Positions 32,724 through 44,471 are shown, numbered from the stretch's first letter. The stretch is DNA of 64,000 nt from Paracoccaceae bacterium (GCA_030148005.1 JASBUI010000019.1:1-64000), one strand, 5' to 3'. A program made the numbers and translations. Notes: generated by a model not told the origin, from the sequence alone.

Positions 32724-33980
32724 TTAGGCCCGCACCGTTCCGTCCCCATCGACAAGATACTTGAAGCTGGTCAGCTGCGCCGCGCCCACAGGGCCACGCG
32801 CATGCATCTTGCCCGTGGCAATTCCGATCTCGGCGCCCATGCCAAACTCGCCGCCATCGGCAAACTGGGTCGAGGCGTTGCGCATCAGGATCGCGCTGTC
32901 GAGCCTTGTGAAAAAGCGGTCCGCGGTAGCGTCATCTTCGGTCATGATCGCATCGGTGTGGTTTGAGCCGAACTGGCCGATATGCGCAATCGCGCCGTCC
33001 ACATCATCGACGATGCGCGCGGCAATGATCATATCGAGGAACTCTTTTCCAAAGTCCTCTGGCTGGGCCACGACAGAGCCCTTCAGCCCCTCACCGGCCC
33101 GCACTTCGACGCCGGCGGCCATCAGATCATCCAGAACCGTCTGACCCAGACCCGTCGCAAGGTCGCGATGGATCAGCAGGCATTCGGCCGAGCCGCAGAT
33201 GCCCGTGCGACGCGTCTTTGCGTTCATGACGACGCGGCGCGTCTTCTCGGCGTCGGCGTCCTTGTCGATGTAGATGTGGCAGATGCCTTCGAGATGGGCA
33301 AAGACAGGCACGCGGGCCTCTCGTTGCACAAGACCGACAAGGCCCTTACCGCCGCGCGGGACGATCACATCGATGAAATCGGTCATTTGCAGCATCGCGC
33401 TGACAGCGGCCCGGTCGCGTGTGGGCACCAGTTGAACGGCATCGACCAGCAGACCGGCGGCCTTAAGCCCCTCTTGCAGGCATTCATGGATGATGCCCGA
33501 GGAATGAAAGCTTTCAGAGCCGCCGCGAAGGATCACCGCATTTCCCGATTTCAGGCAAAGGGCGCCTGCATCGGCGGTCACGTTGGGGCGGCTTTCATAG
33601 ATGACGCCGATCACGCCAAGAGGTGTGCGCACGCGCCGGATATGGATGCCGCTTTGCATGTCCCATTCGCTGAGGACCTCACCCACCGGATCATCCTGAT
33701 CGGCCACGGCGCGCAATCCGCTCACGATCCCCTTGATGCGATCCTCGTCCAGCATCAGCCGGTCCAGCATTGCAGCTGTTAGGCCCTTGTCGCGCCCAAA
33801 TGCCATGTCTTTTTCATTGGCCGCGATAATCTGTGCGCGGCGCTGCCAGACCGTATCGGCCGCAGCCAGAAGCGCGGCGCGTTTATCAGCGGCGCTTGCG
33901 AAGGCCAACTGGCGAGAGGCGGCCTTGGCCCGCGTTCCGATCGCTTCCATCATGGTGGAGATGTCTGAGCTGTCTTTCAT
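32724..33980 (-). CDS. proA: Gamma-glutamyl phosphate reductase
   Basis: A 418-residue aldehyde-dehydrogenase-fold enzyme, second step of proline synthesis (NADPH reduction of glutamyl-5-phosphate). The catalytic Cys lies in [17 protein letters not shown] (near residue 257). Other motifs are [20 protein letters not shown] and [12 protein letters not shown]. Start taken at the ATG at 33980; a GTG three codons upstream is an alternative and neither has a strong ribosome site. It follows proB by 54 bases in the same direction. Confidence 0.95.
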   Translation of the reverse strand: MKDSSDISTMMEAIGTRAKAASRQLAFASAADKRAALLAAADTVWQRRAQIIAANEKDMAFGRDKGLTAAMLDRLMLDEDRIKGIVSGLRAVADQDDPVGEVLSEWDMQSGIHIRRVRTPLGVIGVIYESRPNVTADAGALCLKSGNAVILRGGSESFHSSGIIHECLQEGLKAAGLLVDAVQLVPTRDRAAVSAMLQMTDFIDVIVPRGGKGLVGLVQREARVPVFAHLEGICHIYIDKDADAEKTRRVVMNAKTRRTGICGSAECLLIHRDLATGLGQTVLDDLMAAGVEVRAGEGLKGSVVAQPEDFGKEFLDMIIAARIVDDVDGAIAHIGQFGSNHTDAIMTEDDATADRFFTRLDSAILMRNASTQFADGGEFGMGAEIGIATGKMHARGPVGAAQLTSFKYLVDGDGTVRA

Positions 33981-34034
33981 CGCGGTCACCGTCTGAGAGG
34001 TAGGGTTTTGAGTATTTACGCAAAAGAGAAAAAG

Positions 34035-36702
<2,668 letters not shown>

Positions 36703-36703
36703 C

Positions 36704-37243
36704 TTACTTAAGCTTCTTTAAGTAGGTCCAGGTTGGAACCGTGGCGTTGCGGGCGACCGAAAAAGCCTCGGCATCGCCCAGATAGTCAAACCCCGCCCCC
36801 GTCAGGATGCGCGCCGATGCCGGGTTGTCCTGAAAGACGGCGCCAAAGACGGTTTTGGACCCCATCGGATTTGCGTCAAGCAAAGCGTTCACTGCAAGTG
36901 AGGCAATCCCGGTGTTCCAGAATGCGGGGGCCACCCAATAGCCGATCTCGACCTGAGAAAGGTCAACGCGGTCAAGCCCGATTGCGCCCATGACTTCGGC
37001 GTGACCGTGGCCCGATCCATCCATGATCCAGACATCCTCTGTCCGTTTGTCGGACTGGCAGAGCGCGATAAACGCCTCTGTCGCGCCGGGCGGCAGGGGG
37101 TGGGGAATGGACGAGGTCATGCAAGCGACGCGTTTGTCCCCGGTATATCTTTCGATAAGGCCCGCATCCGATCGGCGCACAGGGCGCAGGATAAAGCGGT
37201 CGGTTTCGACAACCGGCTGGTTGACGACGGGTTCGATTTTCAT
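36704..37243 (-). CDS. GNAT-family acetyltransferase (RimJ/RimL type), second of two
   Basis: A 179-residue GNAT protein starting MKIEPVVNQPVVETDRF at 37243, with GGGAGGA upstream; the longer frame overlaps lysE. Motifs are EIGYWVAPAFWNTGIASLAV and DNPASARILTGAGFDYLGDA. It resembles the following gene over its whole length, so the pair looks like an old tandem duplication. Substrate unknown. Confidence 0.86.
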   Translation of the reverse strand: MKIEPVVNQPVVETDRFILRPVRRSDAGLIERYTGDKRVACMTSSIPHPLPPGATEAFIALCQSDKRTEDVWIMDGSGHGHAEVMGAIGLDRVDLSQVEIGYWVAPAFWNTGIASLAVNALLDANPMGSKTVFGAVFQDNPASARILTGAGFDYLGDAEAFSVARNATVPTWTYLKKLK

Positions 37244-37845
37244 GGGTTTCCTCCCTGGAAAAGCACGAAGAGAACAGACAAGACAGTAAGGGCCGCAAGC
37301 GACCACATTAAAATTCTTTCGGCCGGCGTGCCTGCAACGGTGCGGGCAATCCGGTCACCTGCAAATGTCCAAATAGGGTGCAGGATGATCTGGGTAGCCA
37401 TCAAAGAGATGGCAATGGTTGCAGTTGCCTGCAAGATTGGCGTGCCGGGGGCCACGAACGAGGTAAAGCCGGTCGTGATCATCGCCCAGGCCTTGGGATT
37501 AAGCGGATGAACCAGAAGTCCGGCCCGAAACCCCGGAATGCGTTGCTGAGACTGGCCCGTTGCAAGGCGCATGTTCGCTACGCGCCATGCCAGCCAGAAG
37601 ATATATGCCGCCGAAATCCATTTCAGTGCCTCGAAAAGCCATGGCACCTGATCCGATAGTTCCATCAGCCCAAAGCCGATGGGCCAGATGATCAGCTGTT
37701 TGCCAAGAACGACGCCCGCCACAAAAGGCAGCGCCGCGCGAAAGCCAAAACGCGCGCCGGTGGCCAAAAGCGCCATGTTGGCGGGGCCCGGGGTGCCGAC
37801 CTGCGAACTTGCGAAGGCCAGGAATGAAATGGTGGCGACAGACAT
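37240..37845 (-). CDS. LysE/RhtB-family amino-acid exporter
   Basis: A 201-residue inner-membrane protein with six helices. The LysE signature SSQVGTPGPANMALLATGARFGFRAA lies near residue 13 (quoted here only in part: TPGPANMALLATGA), and NPKAWAMITTGFTSF near 115. It probably exports an amino acid or metabolite. Its end overlaps the start of the acetyltransferase by four bases, so lysE-gnat-gnat-obgE-proB read as one transcription unit. Confidence 0.88.
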   Translation of the reverse strand: MSVATISFLAFASSQVGTPGPANMALLATGARFGFRAALPFVAGVVLGKQLIIWPIGFGLMELSDQVPWLFEALKWISAAYIFWLAWRVANMRLATGQSQQRIPGFRAGLLVHPLNPKAWAMITTGFTSFVAPGTPILQATATIAISLMATQIILHPIWTFAGDRIARTVAGTPAERILMWSLAALTVLSVLFVLFQGGNP

Positions 37846-37861
37846 GATGCGCCTTCTTTAA

Positions 37862-37894
37862 ATAAGAAAAGGGACCGGCTTGTGGCCGATCCCC
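37862..37894 (-). terminator. Rho-independent terminator of rplU-rpmA
   Basis: GGGACCGGC (37871-37879) and GCCGATCCC (37885-37893) form a nine-pair stem with one mismatch around a 5-base loop. On the minus strand it is followed by TTTTCTTAT. It starts about 30 bases after the rpmA stop. Confidence 0.75.
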
Positions 37895-37922
37895 TGAAAA
37901 CTTTAGCTTGTTGGGCTTCGGC

Positions 37923-38192
37923 TTATTCAGCGGCCTCCGCCACCGGGAGAACCGAAATAAAGGTGCGACCTTTAAGGCCTTTGTGGAACTGGACGTTCCC
38001 ATCAACCTTGGCAAAGATCGTGTGGTCACGTCCCATGCCCACGCCTTCGCCCGGCCACATCTTGGTGCCGCGCTGACGCATGATGATGTTGCCGGGGACG
38101 ACAGATTCGCCACCGAACTTCTTTACGCCCAGTCGACGACCGGCAGAATCGCGTCCGTTCCGTGAGGAGCCGCCTGCTTTTTTGTGTGCCAT
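37923..38192 (-). CDS. rpmA: 50S ribosomal protein L27
   Basis: An 89-residue L27 beginning [20 protein letters not shown], the N-terminal tail that reaches the peptidyl transferase centre. [20 protein letters not shown] and [10 protein letters not shown] complete the family signature. It follows rplU by 11 bases and ends at a good terminator. Confidence 0.97.
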   Translation of the reverse strand: MAHKKAGGSSRNGRDSAGRRLGVKKFGGESVVPGNIIMRQRGTKMWPGEGVGMGRDHTIFAKVDGNVQFHKGLKGRTFISVLPVAEAAE

Positions 38193-38203
38193 TTGGTCTC
38201 TCC

Positions 38204-38884
38204 TTAGCCTTTAGCCAGTTCTTTGGCCTGTGCGATCCAGCCTTCACGCTCGATGCGACCTTTGAACGACAGTTTCTCGTCCATATCAGCAACATCGGCT
38301 GCCGACCAGCCTGCAATCTGGGCAAAGGTTGTGACGCCTGCCTCGTGCAGTTTCTTTTCCAGTGCCGGACCGACGCCCGACAGCTGCTTAAGATCATCAC
38401 CCTTGGCCGAAGCCTTGGGGGCAGCTTTCGCCGCTTTCGGTGCAGCCTTGGCTGCAGGTTTCGCAGCAGGCTTTTCAGCGGCTTTTGCAGCCGCCTTCTT
38501 GGCTGGCTTTGCCGGAGCGGCGGCAGAAGCGGGAACCGAACCTGCGCCTACGGCAACCTTGACGCCCGACTTGGCGGCGCCTTTTTCAAGAATGTCGGTG
38601 ACGCGCAGCAGCGTCAGTTGCTGGCGGTGGCCCTTTGTACGCTTCGAGCCGTGCTTACGGCGGCGCTTTACAAAGTGGATAACCTTCTCACCCTTGATCT
38701 GCTCGATCACTTCGGCCTGAACCGCAGCATCGTCGATCATGGGCGTGCCAACCGTGGCACCGATCATCAGAATCTCGTTGAACTGAATCTTTTCACCGGC
38801 ATCAGCAGCAAGTTTTTCAACACGAAGGACATCCCCCGACTGAACCTTGTACTGCTTGCCGCCTGTCTTGAGGACCGCAAACAT
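38204..38884 (-). CDS. rplU: 50S ribosomal protein L21 with helix-hairpin-helix extension
   Basis: A 226-residue protein, over twice the usual L21 length of about 100. Residues 1-103 are L21 ([20 protein letters not shown] and [19 protein letters not shown]). Residues about 115-165 form an Ala/Lys/Pro-rich linker. Residues about 166-226 contain [20 protein letters not shown] and [14 protein letters not shown], a helix-hairpin-helix like those in DUF4332 and the complex I 21-kDa-like proteins. The extension is known in Rhodobacterales; its function is not. Start at 38884; the frame above it is leader RNA. Confidence 0.95.
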   Translation of the reverse strand: MFAVLKTGGKQYKVQSGDVLRVEKLAADAGEKIQFNEILMIGATVGTPMIDDAAVQAEVIEQIKGEKVIHFVKRRRKHGSKRTKGHRQQLTLLRVTDILEKGAAKSGVKVAVGAGSVPASAAAPAKPAKKAAAKAAEKPAAKPAAKAAPKAAKAAPKASAKGDDLKQLSGVGPALEKKLHEAGVTTFAQIAGWSAADVADMDEKLSFKGRIEREGWIAQAKELAKG

Positions 38885-39024
38885 ATGCGTCTTTCCCTTG
38901 TTTTCCGCGTCCTGTGGTCCCTGCAGTAGCAGGCGTTCTTGCCGATATGGCACCGCGAACAGCGCGCCCCCGGATCGGAGCGAGATTTCAAACCTCCGGC
39001 GGGACCTTCCCGCTGGAAGACGCG
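38885..39024 (-). promoter_or_regulatory. Structured 5' leader of rplU-rpmA
   Basis: The promoter at 39025-39053 implies a leader of about 130 bases. It contains, on the minus strand, GCGGGAAGGTCCCGC (a 6 bp stem with 3-base loop) and CCTGCTACTGCAGG (5 bp stem, 4-base loop). Such a leader could carry an r-protein autoregulatory site. No known motif is recognised. Confidence 0.35.
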
Positions 39025-39053
39025 CTTATCCTGCAGCTTGGGTGCGAAGTCAA
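39025..39053 (-). promoter_or_regulatory. Promoter of rplU-rpmA
   Basis: Minus-strand TTGACT (complement of 39048-39053) and GATAAG (complement of 39025-39030) are 17 bases apart, identical in hexamers and spacing to the rplM promoter. It lies about 140 bases upstream of the rplU ATG. Confidence 0.6.
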
Positions 39054-39132
39054 GACCCGGCTTTTGTCTTGGGCCGCCCGCCCCGTTCGACAGGTTCTCG
39101 ACACATGCAGCGCTCTCTGGCAAGGCTGGGTC

Positions 39133-40101
39133 ATGAGCAATAACAGCCCCCTTTCCCGCGAAGCGCAAGGCGCCGCCGCGCCAACCTCTCGCCTAAGGAT
39201 GCTGGCAAGCGGCGGGATCGTTCTGGGTGGCGCGCTTTGGGGGCTTTACTGGCTGCCGGTCCGTTATCTGGGGGCGGCGGGCCTTGAAGGGGCCTGGGCG
39301 GGCGCGGCGATATACTTGGCTGCGGTTGCGCTTTTGATACCGGTCATGATCTGGCGCGCGCGGGCGCTTTTGCGGAACTGGCGCGATCTGGCGCTCTGCG
39401 GCCTTCTGACAGGCGCGGCCTTCAGCTTTTATTCGACCTCACTACTGATGACCGATGTCGTCCGGGCGATCCTGCTTTTCTACCTTACCCCCGTTTGGGG
39501 CACTTTTCTGGGCGTTGCTTTTCTGAACGAGCGGCTGACATCGGCGCGCGTTCTGGCGCTGATCCTTGCCTTTGGCGGGTTGATCGCTGTGGTCGGTCCC
39601 ACGGGTGCGATGGGCAGGGCGCCGGTTCTGGGCGACTACCTTGCCCTTGCCTCTGGCATCGCATGGGCGCTTGGATCGTTTCAGCTTTATCGCATGAACC
39701 CGGCGCCCGTGCCTGACCTTGTCGTTGCCTTTGCAGTTGGCAGTCTGATCGTCACGGGCCTGACGCTTTTGACCGGGATCGACGCCCCTGCCCCGGACTA
39801 TCCGCTTCAGCTTTTGACCCTGACAGCACCGATCGCCTTTGCGATCGCCCTTTACGTTCTGCCGATGCTGGCGTTGACGGTTTGGCCCGCGACGATCCTC
39901 AGCCCCGGCCGCATCGGGCTTTTGCTGATGAGCGATGCGGTGGTCGGCATAGCCTCGGCAGCGGCTTTTGCCGGCGAGGAATTTGGCTGGCGCGAAGCTT
40001 TGGGGACGCTCCTGATCGTATCAGCGGCGGCGGTTGAGGTTCTGGCGCGCGGCGCGCCGCCCGCTGGCGCCAAGCCTCAGATGTCTTCGCCCGACAAGTA
40101 G
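39133..40101 (+). CDS. DMT-superfamily (EamA) transporter
   Basis: A 322-residue membrane protein with about ten helices in two EamA repeats. GGALWGLYWLPVRYLG opens the first repeat, FYLTPVWGTFLGVAFLNERL closes it, and GDYLALASGIAWALGSFQLY opens the second. It probably exports a metabolite. ATG at 39133 chosen; the frame upstream to 38914 overlaps the rplU leader and lacks hydrophobic sequence. It overlaps the convergent DUF2059 gene by 25 bases. Confidence 0.88.
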   Translation: MSNNSPLSREAQGAAAPTSRLRMLASGGIVLGGALWGLYWLPVRYLGAAGLEGAWAGAAIYLAAVALLIPVMIWRARALLRNWRDLALCGLLTGAAFSFYSTSLLMTDVVRAILLFYLTPVWGTFLGVAFLNERLTSARVLALILAFGGLIAVVGPTGAMGRAPVLGDYLALASGIAWALGSFQLYRMNPAPVPDLVVAFAVGSLIVTGLTLLTGIDAPAPDYPLQLLTLTAPIAFAIALYVLPMLALTVWPATILSPGRIGLLLMSDAVVGIASAAAFAGEEFGWREALGTLLIVSAAAVEVLARGAPPAGAKPQMSSPDK

Positions 40102-40901
40102 CGCGAGGCAGCTTTGCCAAGCTTTTGCGAGATTTCCACGAACATCGCATCAAATGCCCCAAAGAGCGCCTTGTTCAAGGCCTGCCCCGGCGCGGTCAGG
40201 GAAAAGTCGACATAGGCCTGAATGTCCTCATCCTTCAGAGGGGTATAGGCCATCGAGACATAGCCATAGACCCATTCCGAAGTATCCACGCGGATCTGAA
40301 CTTCCTGGCTCCAGACATCGTCCAGCATCTGCGCCTCGCTCAGATCAAAACCCTTGGCGCCGCCTTCGCGCAGGCCGCGGTAAAAGGCGAGGTTGGAATT
40401 CATTGCCCCCGCGACATTCTCATCGATCAGGTTGTTCGCCTCGACAAAGGCCTCAAGCAAAGGAACGCGCGGATCCAGCTCTTGTGACATATCCTTGAAA
40501 CGCTGCTTGCTGGCTTCTTCGACATCCTTGTCGAAAAGCGCGCGCCTTGCGGATAGTTCAAGTCCGATGATCCGCTTGCCCAGATCGCTTTGGAAAAAGG
40601 CGAGGATGGGATCGATATCGCCCTCTTCCAGCGATTTTGCCATTTCGCCCTGAACGATGTCGTTCATCCAGTTCTTGTCATAAATCTTGTCGACCGAGTT
40701 CTTCCAGCCGACCCCGCCAGAGTTCGGGAACATCTCGTCGCGCAGGCTGTCACCATAGTTCAGCCCCTCTTGTCGCATGATGTCGATCGTGCCCGGCAAA
40801 TCGATCGCCTTGAACAACGATTGCAGTCGCGGCGATACTTCGGCGGCCCCCGGAATTGCCCAAAGGACAAGCGTGGCCGTAAGGATGAGTGAGCGGATCA
40901 A
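40077..40901 (-). CDS. Exported DUF2059-like protein, first of two
   Basis: A 274-residue exported protein of unknown function. I prefer the TTG at 40901: GGAG lies 7 bases upstream and it opens directly on a signal peptide (IRSLILTATLVLWAIPGAAE). A GTG at 40934 gives an 11-residue longer, polar N-terminus. The repeated pattern FFQSDLGKRIIGLELSARRA, together with YVDFSLTAPGQALNKALFGA near the end, matches DUF2059, two copies of a helical repeat. The neighbouring gene has the same domain. Confidence 0.75.
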   Translation of the reverse strand: MIRSLILTATLVLWAIPGAAEVSPRLQSLFKAIDLPGTIDIMRQEGLNYGDSLRDEMFPNSGGVGWKNSVDKIYDKNWMNDIVQGEMAKSLEEGDIDPILAFFQSDLGKRIIGLELSARRALFDKDVEEASKQRFKDMSQELDPRVPLLEAFVEANNLIDENVAGAMNSNLAFYRGLREGGAKGFDLSEAQMLDDVWSQEVQIRVDTSEWVYGYVSMAYTPLKDEDIQAYVDFSLTAPGQALNKALFGAFDAMFVEISQKLGKAASRYLSGEDI

Positions 40902-40999
40902 GGGGGTTCTCCGGGGCAAAAGGGCTTCACTCACCGATAACGCCAGCGGCCCCTCTTTCCAAGTCCCCCGGCATCACTTCTATGCAATAGTTTGCAGCG

Positions 41000-41902
41000 C
41001 TAGAGGTCCTGAGGCGGCTGCATATCGGCAAGGCGTCTGGCAATCTTCTCATAGCGTTCTGCGGCCAGTTCGAACTGAACCGCGTTCAAAAGCTCGTAGA
41101 CGCGGCGCATTTGCGGGCTTTCCAGTTCCTCGGCATAGGCCAGAACCTCTTCGTCGGAAAAATCGCGGTAGGTATAGGCGCTTGTCGCCAGCGTCTGAAG
41201 CTTTATGGCGCGGCGCAGCTTGCCCTGCTGGGCCATCATTTGCGCGCGCAGGCGATCAGGATCAAGCCGATCGCGCGTAATGCCCGCATCCGAGGCGGCG
41301 GTCAGAAAACGCACACGCAATTCCACCACAGAGCGCACCGCTGTGTCCTCTAGCCCCGTGGCAAGCATCAGGCGCGAGAAATACTCTAGCCGTGGAGAGC
41401 CCTCTGCCAGCAGCTTGGCGACGATCTCTTGGCCTCTATCAAGCGTCGCAGAGCCGCCTTTCATATGCGCCTCGTTCTCGGCAACGACCAACCTTTGGCC
41501 CAAGTCCGAGGCATAGAAGGCCGCCGCATGGTTCAGCTCTTCGTCGGGGATGGTGGCGCCAAGGATTTCGCGCGCCTCGGCGTTCAGCCCCTCGGGCGCG
41601 AAAATCTGGTCAACCTGAAGCGTCCACGCCTTGCCAAAGCCCTTGGCGTTCATGCCCAGCATGTTTGGTGCGTTGCGGGCGGAAATGACCATGCTTTCCA
41701 GCATGACATCGAACCCCATGACCTTGATGAAGGCATCTATGCGGTCCATGCGGCCATCGTCGCTTGCCGCCTGAACCTTGGCCGCCGGGGTCAGTGCGAG
41801 CGCCAGAATAACGGCGAAAGCGGCTGAAATGCACGCCGCAGCGCGCCGCGCTTTTGCCCAACGATTTATTGCCCGTGATCCGCCTTGGTAGGTGGTGATC
41901 AT
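41000..41902 (-). CDS. Exported DUF2059-like protein, second of two
   Basis: A 300-residue exported protein starting MITTYQGG at 41902, with a GGGGAT ribosome site. The signal peptide is ISAAFAVILALALTPAAKVQA-A. Domain features include FYASDLGQRLVVAENEAHMK and EVLAYAEELESPQMRRVYEL, the same helical repeat as in the adjacent gene. A tandem duplication is likely. Function unknown; the frame above the start overlaps the tRNA-Ser gene and is spurious. Confidence 0.75.
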   Translation of the reverse strand: MITTYQGGSRAINRWAKARRAAACISAAFAVILALALTPAAKVQAASDDGRMDRIDAFIKVMGFDVMLESMVISARNAPNMLGMNAKGFGKAWTLQVDQIFAPEGLNAEAREILGATIPDEELNHAAAFYASDLGQRLVVAENEAHMKGGSATLDRGQEIVAKLLAEGSPRLEYFSRLMLATGLEDTAVRSVVELRVRFLTAASDAGITRDRLDPDRLRAQMMAQQGKLRRAIKLQTLATSAYTYRDFSDEEVLAYAEELESPQMRRVYELLNAVQFELAAERYEKIARRLADMQPPQDL

Positions 41903-41972
41903 CCAGAATCCCCTGCCCTGCTTTCTGCGTGAGGCTAACAAGCTGCGATTTACAAACAATGCAAAATCGCCC

Positions 41973-42001
41973 TTGCCTGTTGCGTCCAACACAACTAAAC
42001 G
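41973..42001 (+). promoter_or_regulatory. Probable promoter of tRNA-Ser
   Basis: TTGCCT (41973-41978) and TAAACG (41996-42001) are separated by 17 bases and end 16 bases before the tRNA. Weak -10 match, but position is right. Confidence 0.4.
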
Positions 42002-42017
42002 GACGCCGACACTCTGC

Positions 42018-42107
42018 GGAGAGGTGCCGGAGTGGTCGAACGGGGCGGTCTCGAAAACCGTTGTGGGTGCAAGCCCACCCAGGGTTCGAATCCCTGTCTC
42101 TCCGCCA
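42018..42107 (+). tRNA. tRNA-Ser (anticodon CGA)
   Basis: A 90-base class II tRNA with encoded CCA (42105-42107). The acceptor stem GGAGAGG pairs with TCTCTCC. The anticodon stem-loop GGTCTCGAAAACC presents CGA, reading UCG codons. A long variable arm (GTGGGTGCAAGCCCAC) is present as required for serine, followed by the T arm CAGGGTTCGAATCCCTG. Confidence 0.96.
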
Positions 42108-42338
42108 CTTACTGGCTTCAAGCTATTGATTTAGTAGAGAAATGCCAGGTACCAAAAATCAATCCCCCAAAAGGGCTTCATTTCCAAAGCAAATGAAAGT
42201 TGGCTTTCGGCCTGTACCGGACCTTGGTGCGCCTTGCTCTGAACGACAGCATGGAGCCCATTCTTTCCTTATCTGACAATGAACACGCGGCTCTGATGCT
42301 TCTGTTGCGGTCCAGATTGTTGCCATTCGCTGCGGGGA

Positions 42339-43295
42339 TCAACGTGCCGGAATGACACCTCTGTCCGCCACTAGGCTTTCAGCTTCCGCCACAAGGTCGC
42401 TGAACGCCTGGGTAACGATGTTGCGCAGCCAAATGTTCTCCAGCGTGTGGCTGACCCGTTCGCTCCAGAAAAACCGAAACTGGAAATCGGGGATCGGCTC
42501 GGGTATTTCGAGAACCCGTAGCTGATAGGTTTCGATGTCCTTACCCAACATGGCGGCCACCTGATTGCTGAGCATGTCCGTGCCTGAAACGAGCGCGGCC
42601 ACCCCGGAGAAATCCGGAATCTGCGCTCCGATCCGCCGTTCCACACCGATCTTCGCGATGCGATCATTGACCGACTCCGGCGCACCGTGAGACATGCCGA
42701 CCGTCACGTGAGGCCAGTTAAGCCAAGCTTGCTTTGACCAACTGCCAAGCGCTGGATGGCCATCGCGCGCGAAGACGTATCGCTTGAGGGGTGGCAGTTT
42801 TTCTTCTCGTATCCCACCGGGAAGCGGAACGTGGGCGGAATGCAACCCAAGATCGGTCACCTCGTCCTGTACGTCCTTGTAGGTGCTCGGGCCGAAGGGT
42901 TCCCATTCGATCCCGACATTCGGTGCCGCCTCGTGGATGCGGGATGTTATTCCGGCGATCCAGGAGGTTACGAAAGGTGCGGCAATCCGGAAAATTCGAA
43001 ACGAGGTGGCTGGATCGAAGTCTTCGATGGACCGGACGGCACGCTCAACGGTGCGCAAAATGGGCCGAACATCTTCGATCAGTCTGAGTGCATATGGACT
43101 GGCCGTCATCTTGCCACCCACATTAACCATCAATGGATCGTCCAGTTGCTCGCGCATCCGGCTGAGTGCATGGCTGATGGCCGATGGCGTCTTGTTCAGC
43201 TTCTTTGCCGCTGCCGAGACGCTGCCCGTGTCCATCAGGACCTCAAAGACGACGAGCAGGTTCAAATCGATCCGATTGAGATGAATTTCCTTCAT
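42339..43295 (-). CDS. LysR-family transcriptional regulator
   Basis: A 318-residue LysR regulator. The start is taken at the ATG at 43295 (MKEIHLNRIDLNLLVVFEVL); a GTG two codons earlier is weaker. The winged helix-turn-helix contains SVSAAAKKLNKTPSAISHAL (near residue 26). The rest is a periplasmic-binding-like effector domain, with MLSNQVAAMLG near 240. It resembles NodD/PcpR-type regulators. Divergent from the SnoaL-like gene, with an inverted repeat between them; it probably controls that gene and itself. Confidence 0.9.
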   Translation of the reverse strand: MKEIHLNRIDLNLLVVFEVLMDTGSVSAAAKKLNKTPSAISHALSRMREQLDDPLMVNVGGKMTASPYALRLIEDVRPILRTVERAVRSIEDFDPATSFRIFRIAAPFVTSWIAGITSRIHEAAPNVGIEWEPFGPSTYKDVQDEVTDLGLHSAHVPLPGGIREEKLPPLKRYVFARDGHPALGSWSKQAWLNWPHVTVGMSHGAPESVNDRIAKIGVERRIGAQIPDFSGVAALVSGTDMLSNQVAAMLGKDIETYQLRVLEIPEPIPDFQFRFFWSERVSHTLENIWLRNIVTQAFSDLVAEAESLVADRGVIPAR

Positions 43296-43308
43296 AGGCA
43301 CTGAAAAG

Positions 43309-43380
43309 CTTTCGTTTTACGCAGGGCGCGATGTCCTCTTTCCTGATTGTACGGACGCACAATCTTCGTGACAACGAAAG
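43309..43380. promoter_or_regulatory. Divergent LysR-type control region with inverted repeats
   Basis: ATTGT (43346-43350) and ACAAT (43359-43363) are separated by 8 bases. An outer pair CTTTCGTT (43309-43316) and AACGAAAG (43373-43380) frames them symmetrically. LysR regulators bind dyads of this kind between divergent genes. The assignment to the adjacent regulator is inference. Confidence 0.5.
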
Positions 43381-43392
43381 GGGTAAATTCAG

Positions 43393-44397
43393 ATGAAACC
43401 GATAGCGACCCACTCTGGCCGAGCGATGGACTTATCCGTTCCGCCGACAGACTTCCAACGCCGAAGATTTCTTCAGTTTACGGCAATGGCATCGCTGGGC
43501 GCATTGACGACCGGGACGCCGGCCAGAAGCGGAACATCAGGACAGGTTGCCGAAGCCGTCGATACATCCGGCGCTTCGGCCGCGCTTGTTGCGTTCATGA
43601 CGGCCTACTTCGATGCAAAATCAAGCCGCGATGTCGACGCAACCATGGCCTTCTTCTCGCCCGATCTTGTGACCTACATCGACGCCACGCTGGGATGGGA
43701 CATCTCGGGCGTAGACGCGGTGCGCGGGGTATTCGCGAAATACATGCCGAACTGGCCAGATCAAGCCAGATCGTATCCGACGCGCATCATCGGCGACATG
43801 AAGGGCGGCGCCTTTGTCACCTTCGTCAACACGCCAGAGCTGTTCGGAGGCGAGCTACACATTCTGGCGGCGATTGATTTCAAGGACGGCAAGATCGTCC
43901 GCTGGGTCGATCACTGGGACAGCCGCGACTGGCCCAACGCCTATGGGTTGGACAAATACACACTGTCGGACTATCGCGAGGCGCAAGTGGCCCAATCTGC
44001 ATCACGCGGCATGCAGGGCCTGGGGCAAAGCCTGATCGCAGCTCTGGCGTCGGGAGACGAGAGTAAGGTAGGCCCGCTGCTTTCAAACGATGTCGTCTTC
44101 GAAGATATGGCGCTGCGGGCGCAGTTTCATGGGCGGAATTCGGTTCAGACCTTTCTGGCGCGCGCAGCGTCACTTCATCCCTATGGAACAGGTGTCGCGC
44201 TTCGCCACGTCACAGGCTCTGACGCGGGCGGCGCGATCGAGTGGACTGCAGCGCCCGAAGCGCCGTTCAACACAGGTGTGTTCGGGGTCCGGCTTGCCGC
44301 TGACGGAACGATTGCGCGCTTAACGACGGTCTACGACGGTGCCCTTTACAGCGACGCGGAAATCACGCGCATGGCGGCGGCGGTTCTGAATATCTGA
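43393..44397 (+). CDS. Tat-exported protein with two SnoaL-like domains
   Basis: A 334-residue protein. A twin-arginine signal is present near residue 22 (DFQRRRFLQFTAMASLGAL). Two nuclear-transport-factor-2/SnoaL-like alpha-beta barrels follow: the first (about 65-185) with AFMTAYFDAKSSRDVDATMA and KIVRWVDHWDSRDWPN, the second (about 215-330) with LIAALASGDESKVGPLLSND. These folds act as cyclases, isomerases, hydrolases or ligand binders. The substrate is not known. Regulated presumably by the divergent LysR protein. Confidence 0.8.
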   Translation: MKPIATHSGRAMDLSVPPTDFQRRRFLQFTAMASLGALTTGTPARSGTSGQVAEAVDTSGASAALVAFMTAYFDAKSSRDVDATMAFFSPDLVTYIDATLGWDISGVDAVRGVFAKYMPNWPDQARSYPTRIIGDMKGGAFVTFVNTPELFGGELHILAAIDFKDGKIVRWVDHWDSRDWPNAYGLDKYTLSDYREAQVAQSASRGMQGLGQSLIAALASGDESKVGPLLSNDVVFEDMALRAQFHGRNSVQTFLARAASLHPYGTGVALRHVTGSDAGGAIEWTAAPEAPFNTGVFGVRLAADGTIARLTTVYDGALYSDAEITRMAAAVLNI

Positions 44398-44471
44398 CGA
44401 TCAGCAAGCAAAGCCCAGGTTTGCAAGCGCCCGTGTTAGCATGCTGAGATCAAATTGACGAAACCCAAGGC

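Noticed and set aside
38930-39060. tRNA-like sequence upstream of rplU
   Set aside because: A stretch resembles a T arm (GGTTTGAAATCTCGCTCC), but the T loop is non-canonical and no acceptor or anticodon stem fits.
42251-42355. 34-codon frame after tRNA-Ser
   Set aside because: No ribosome site and no family resemblance; too short to support.
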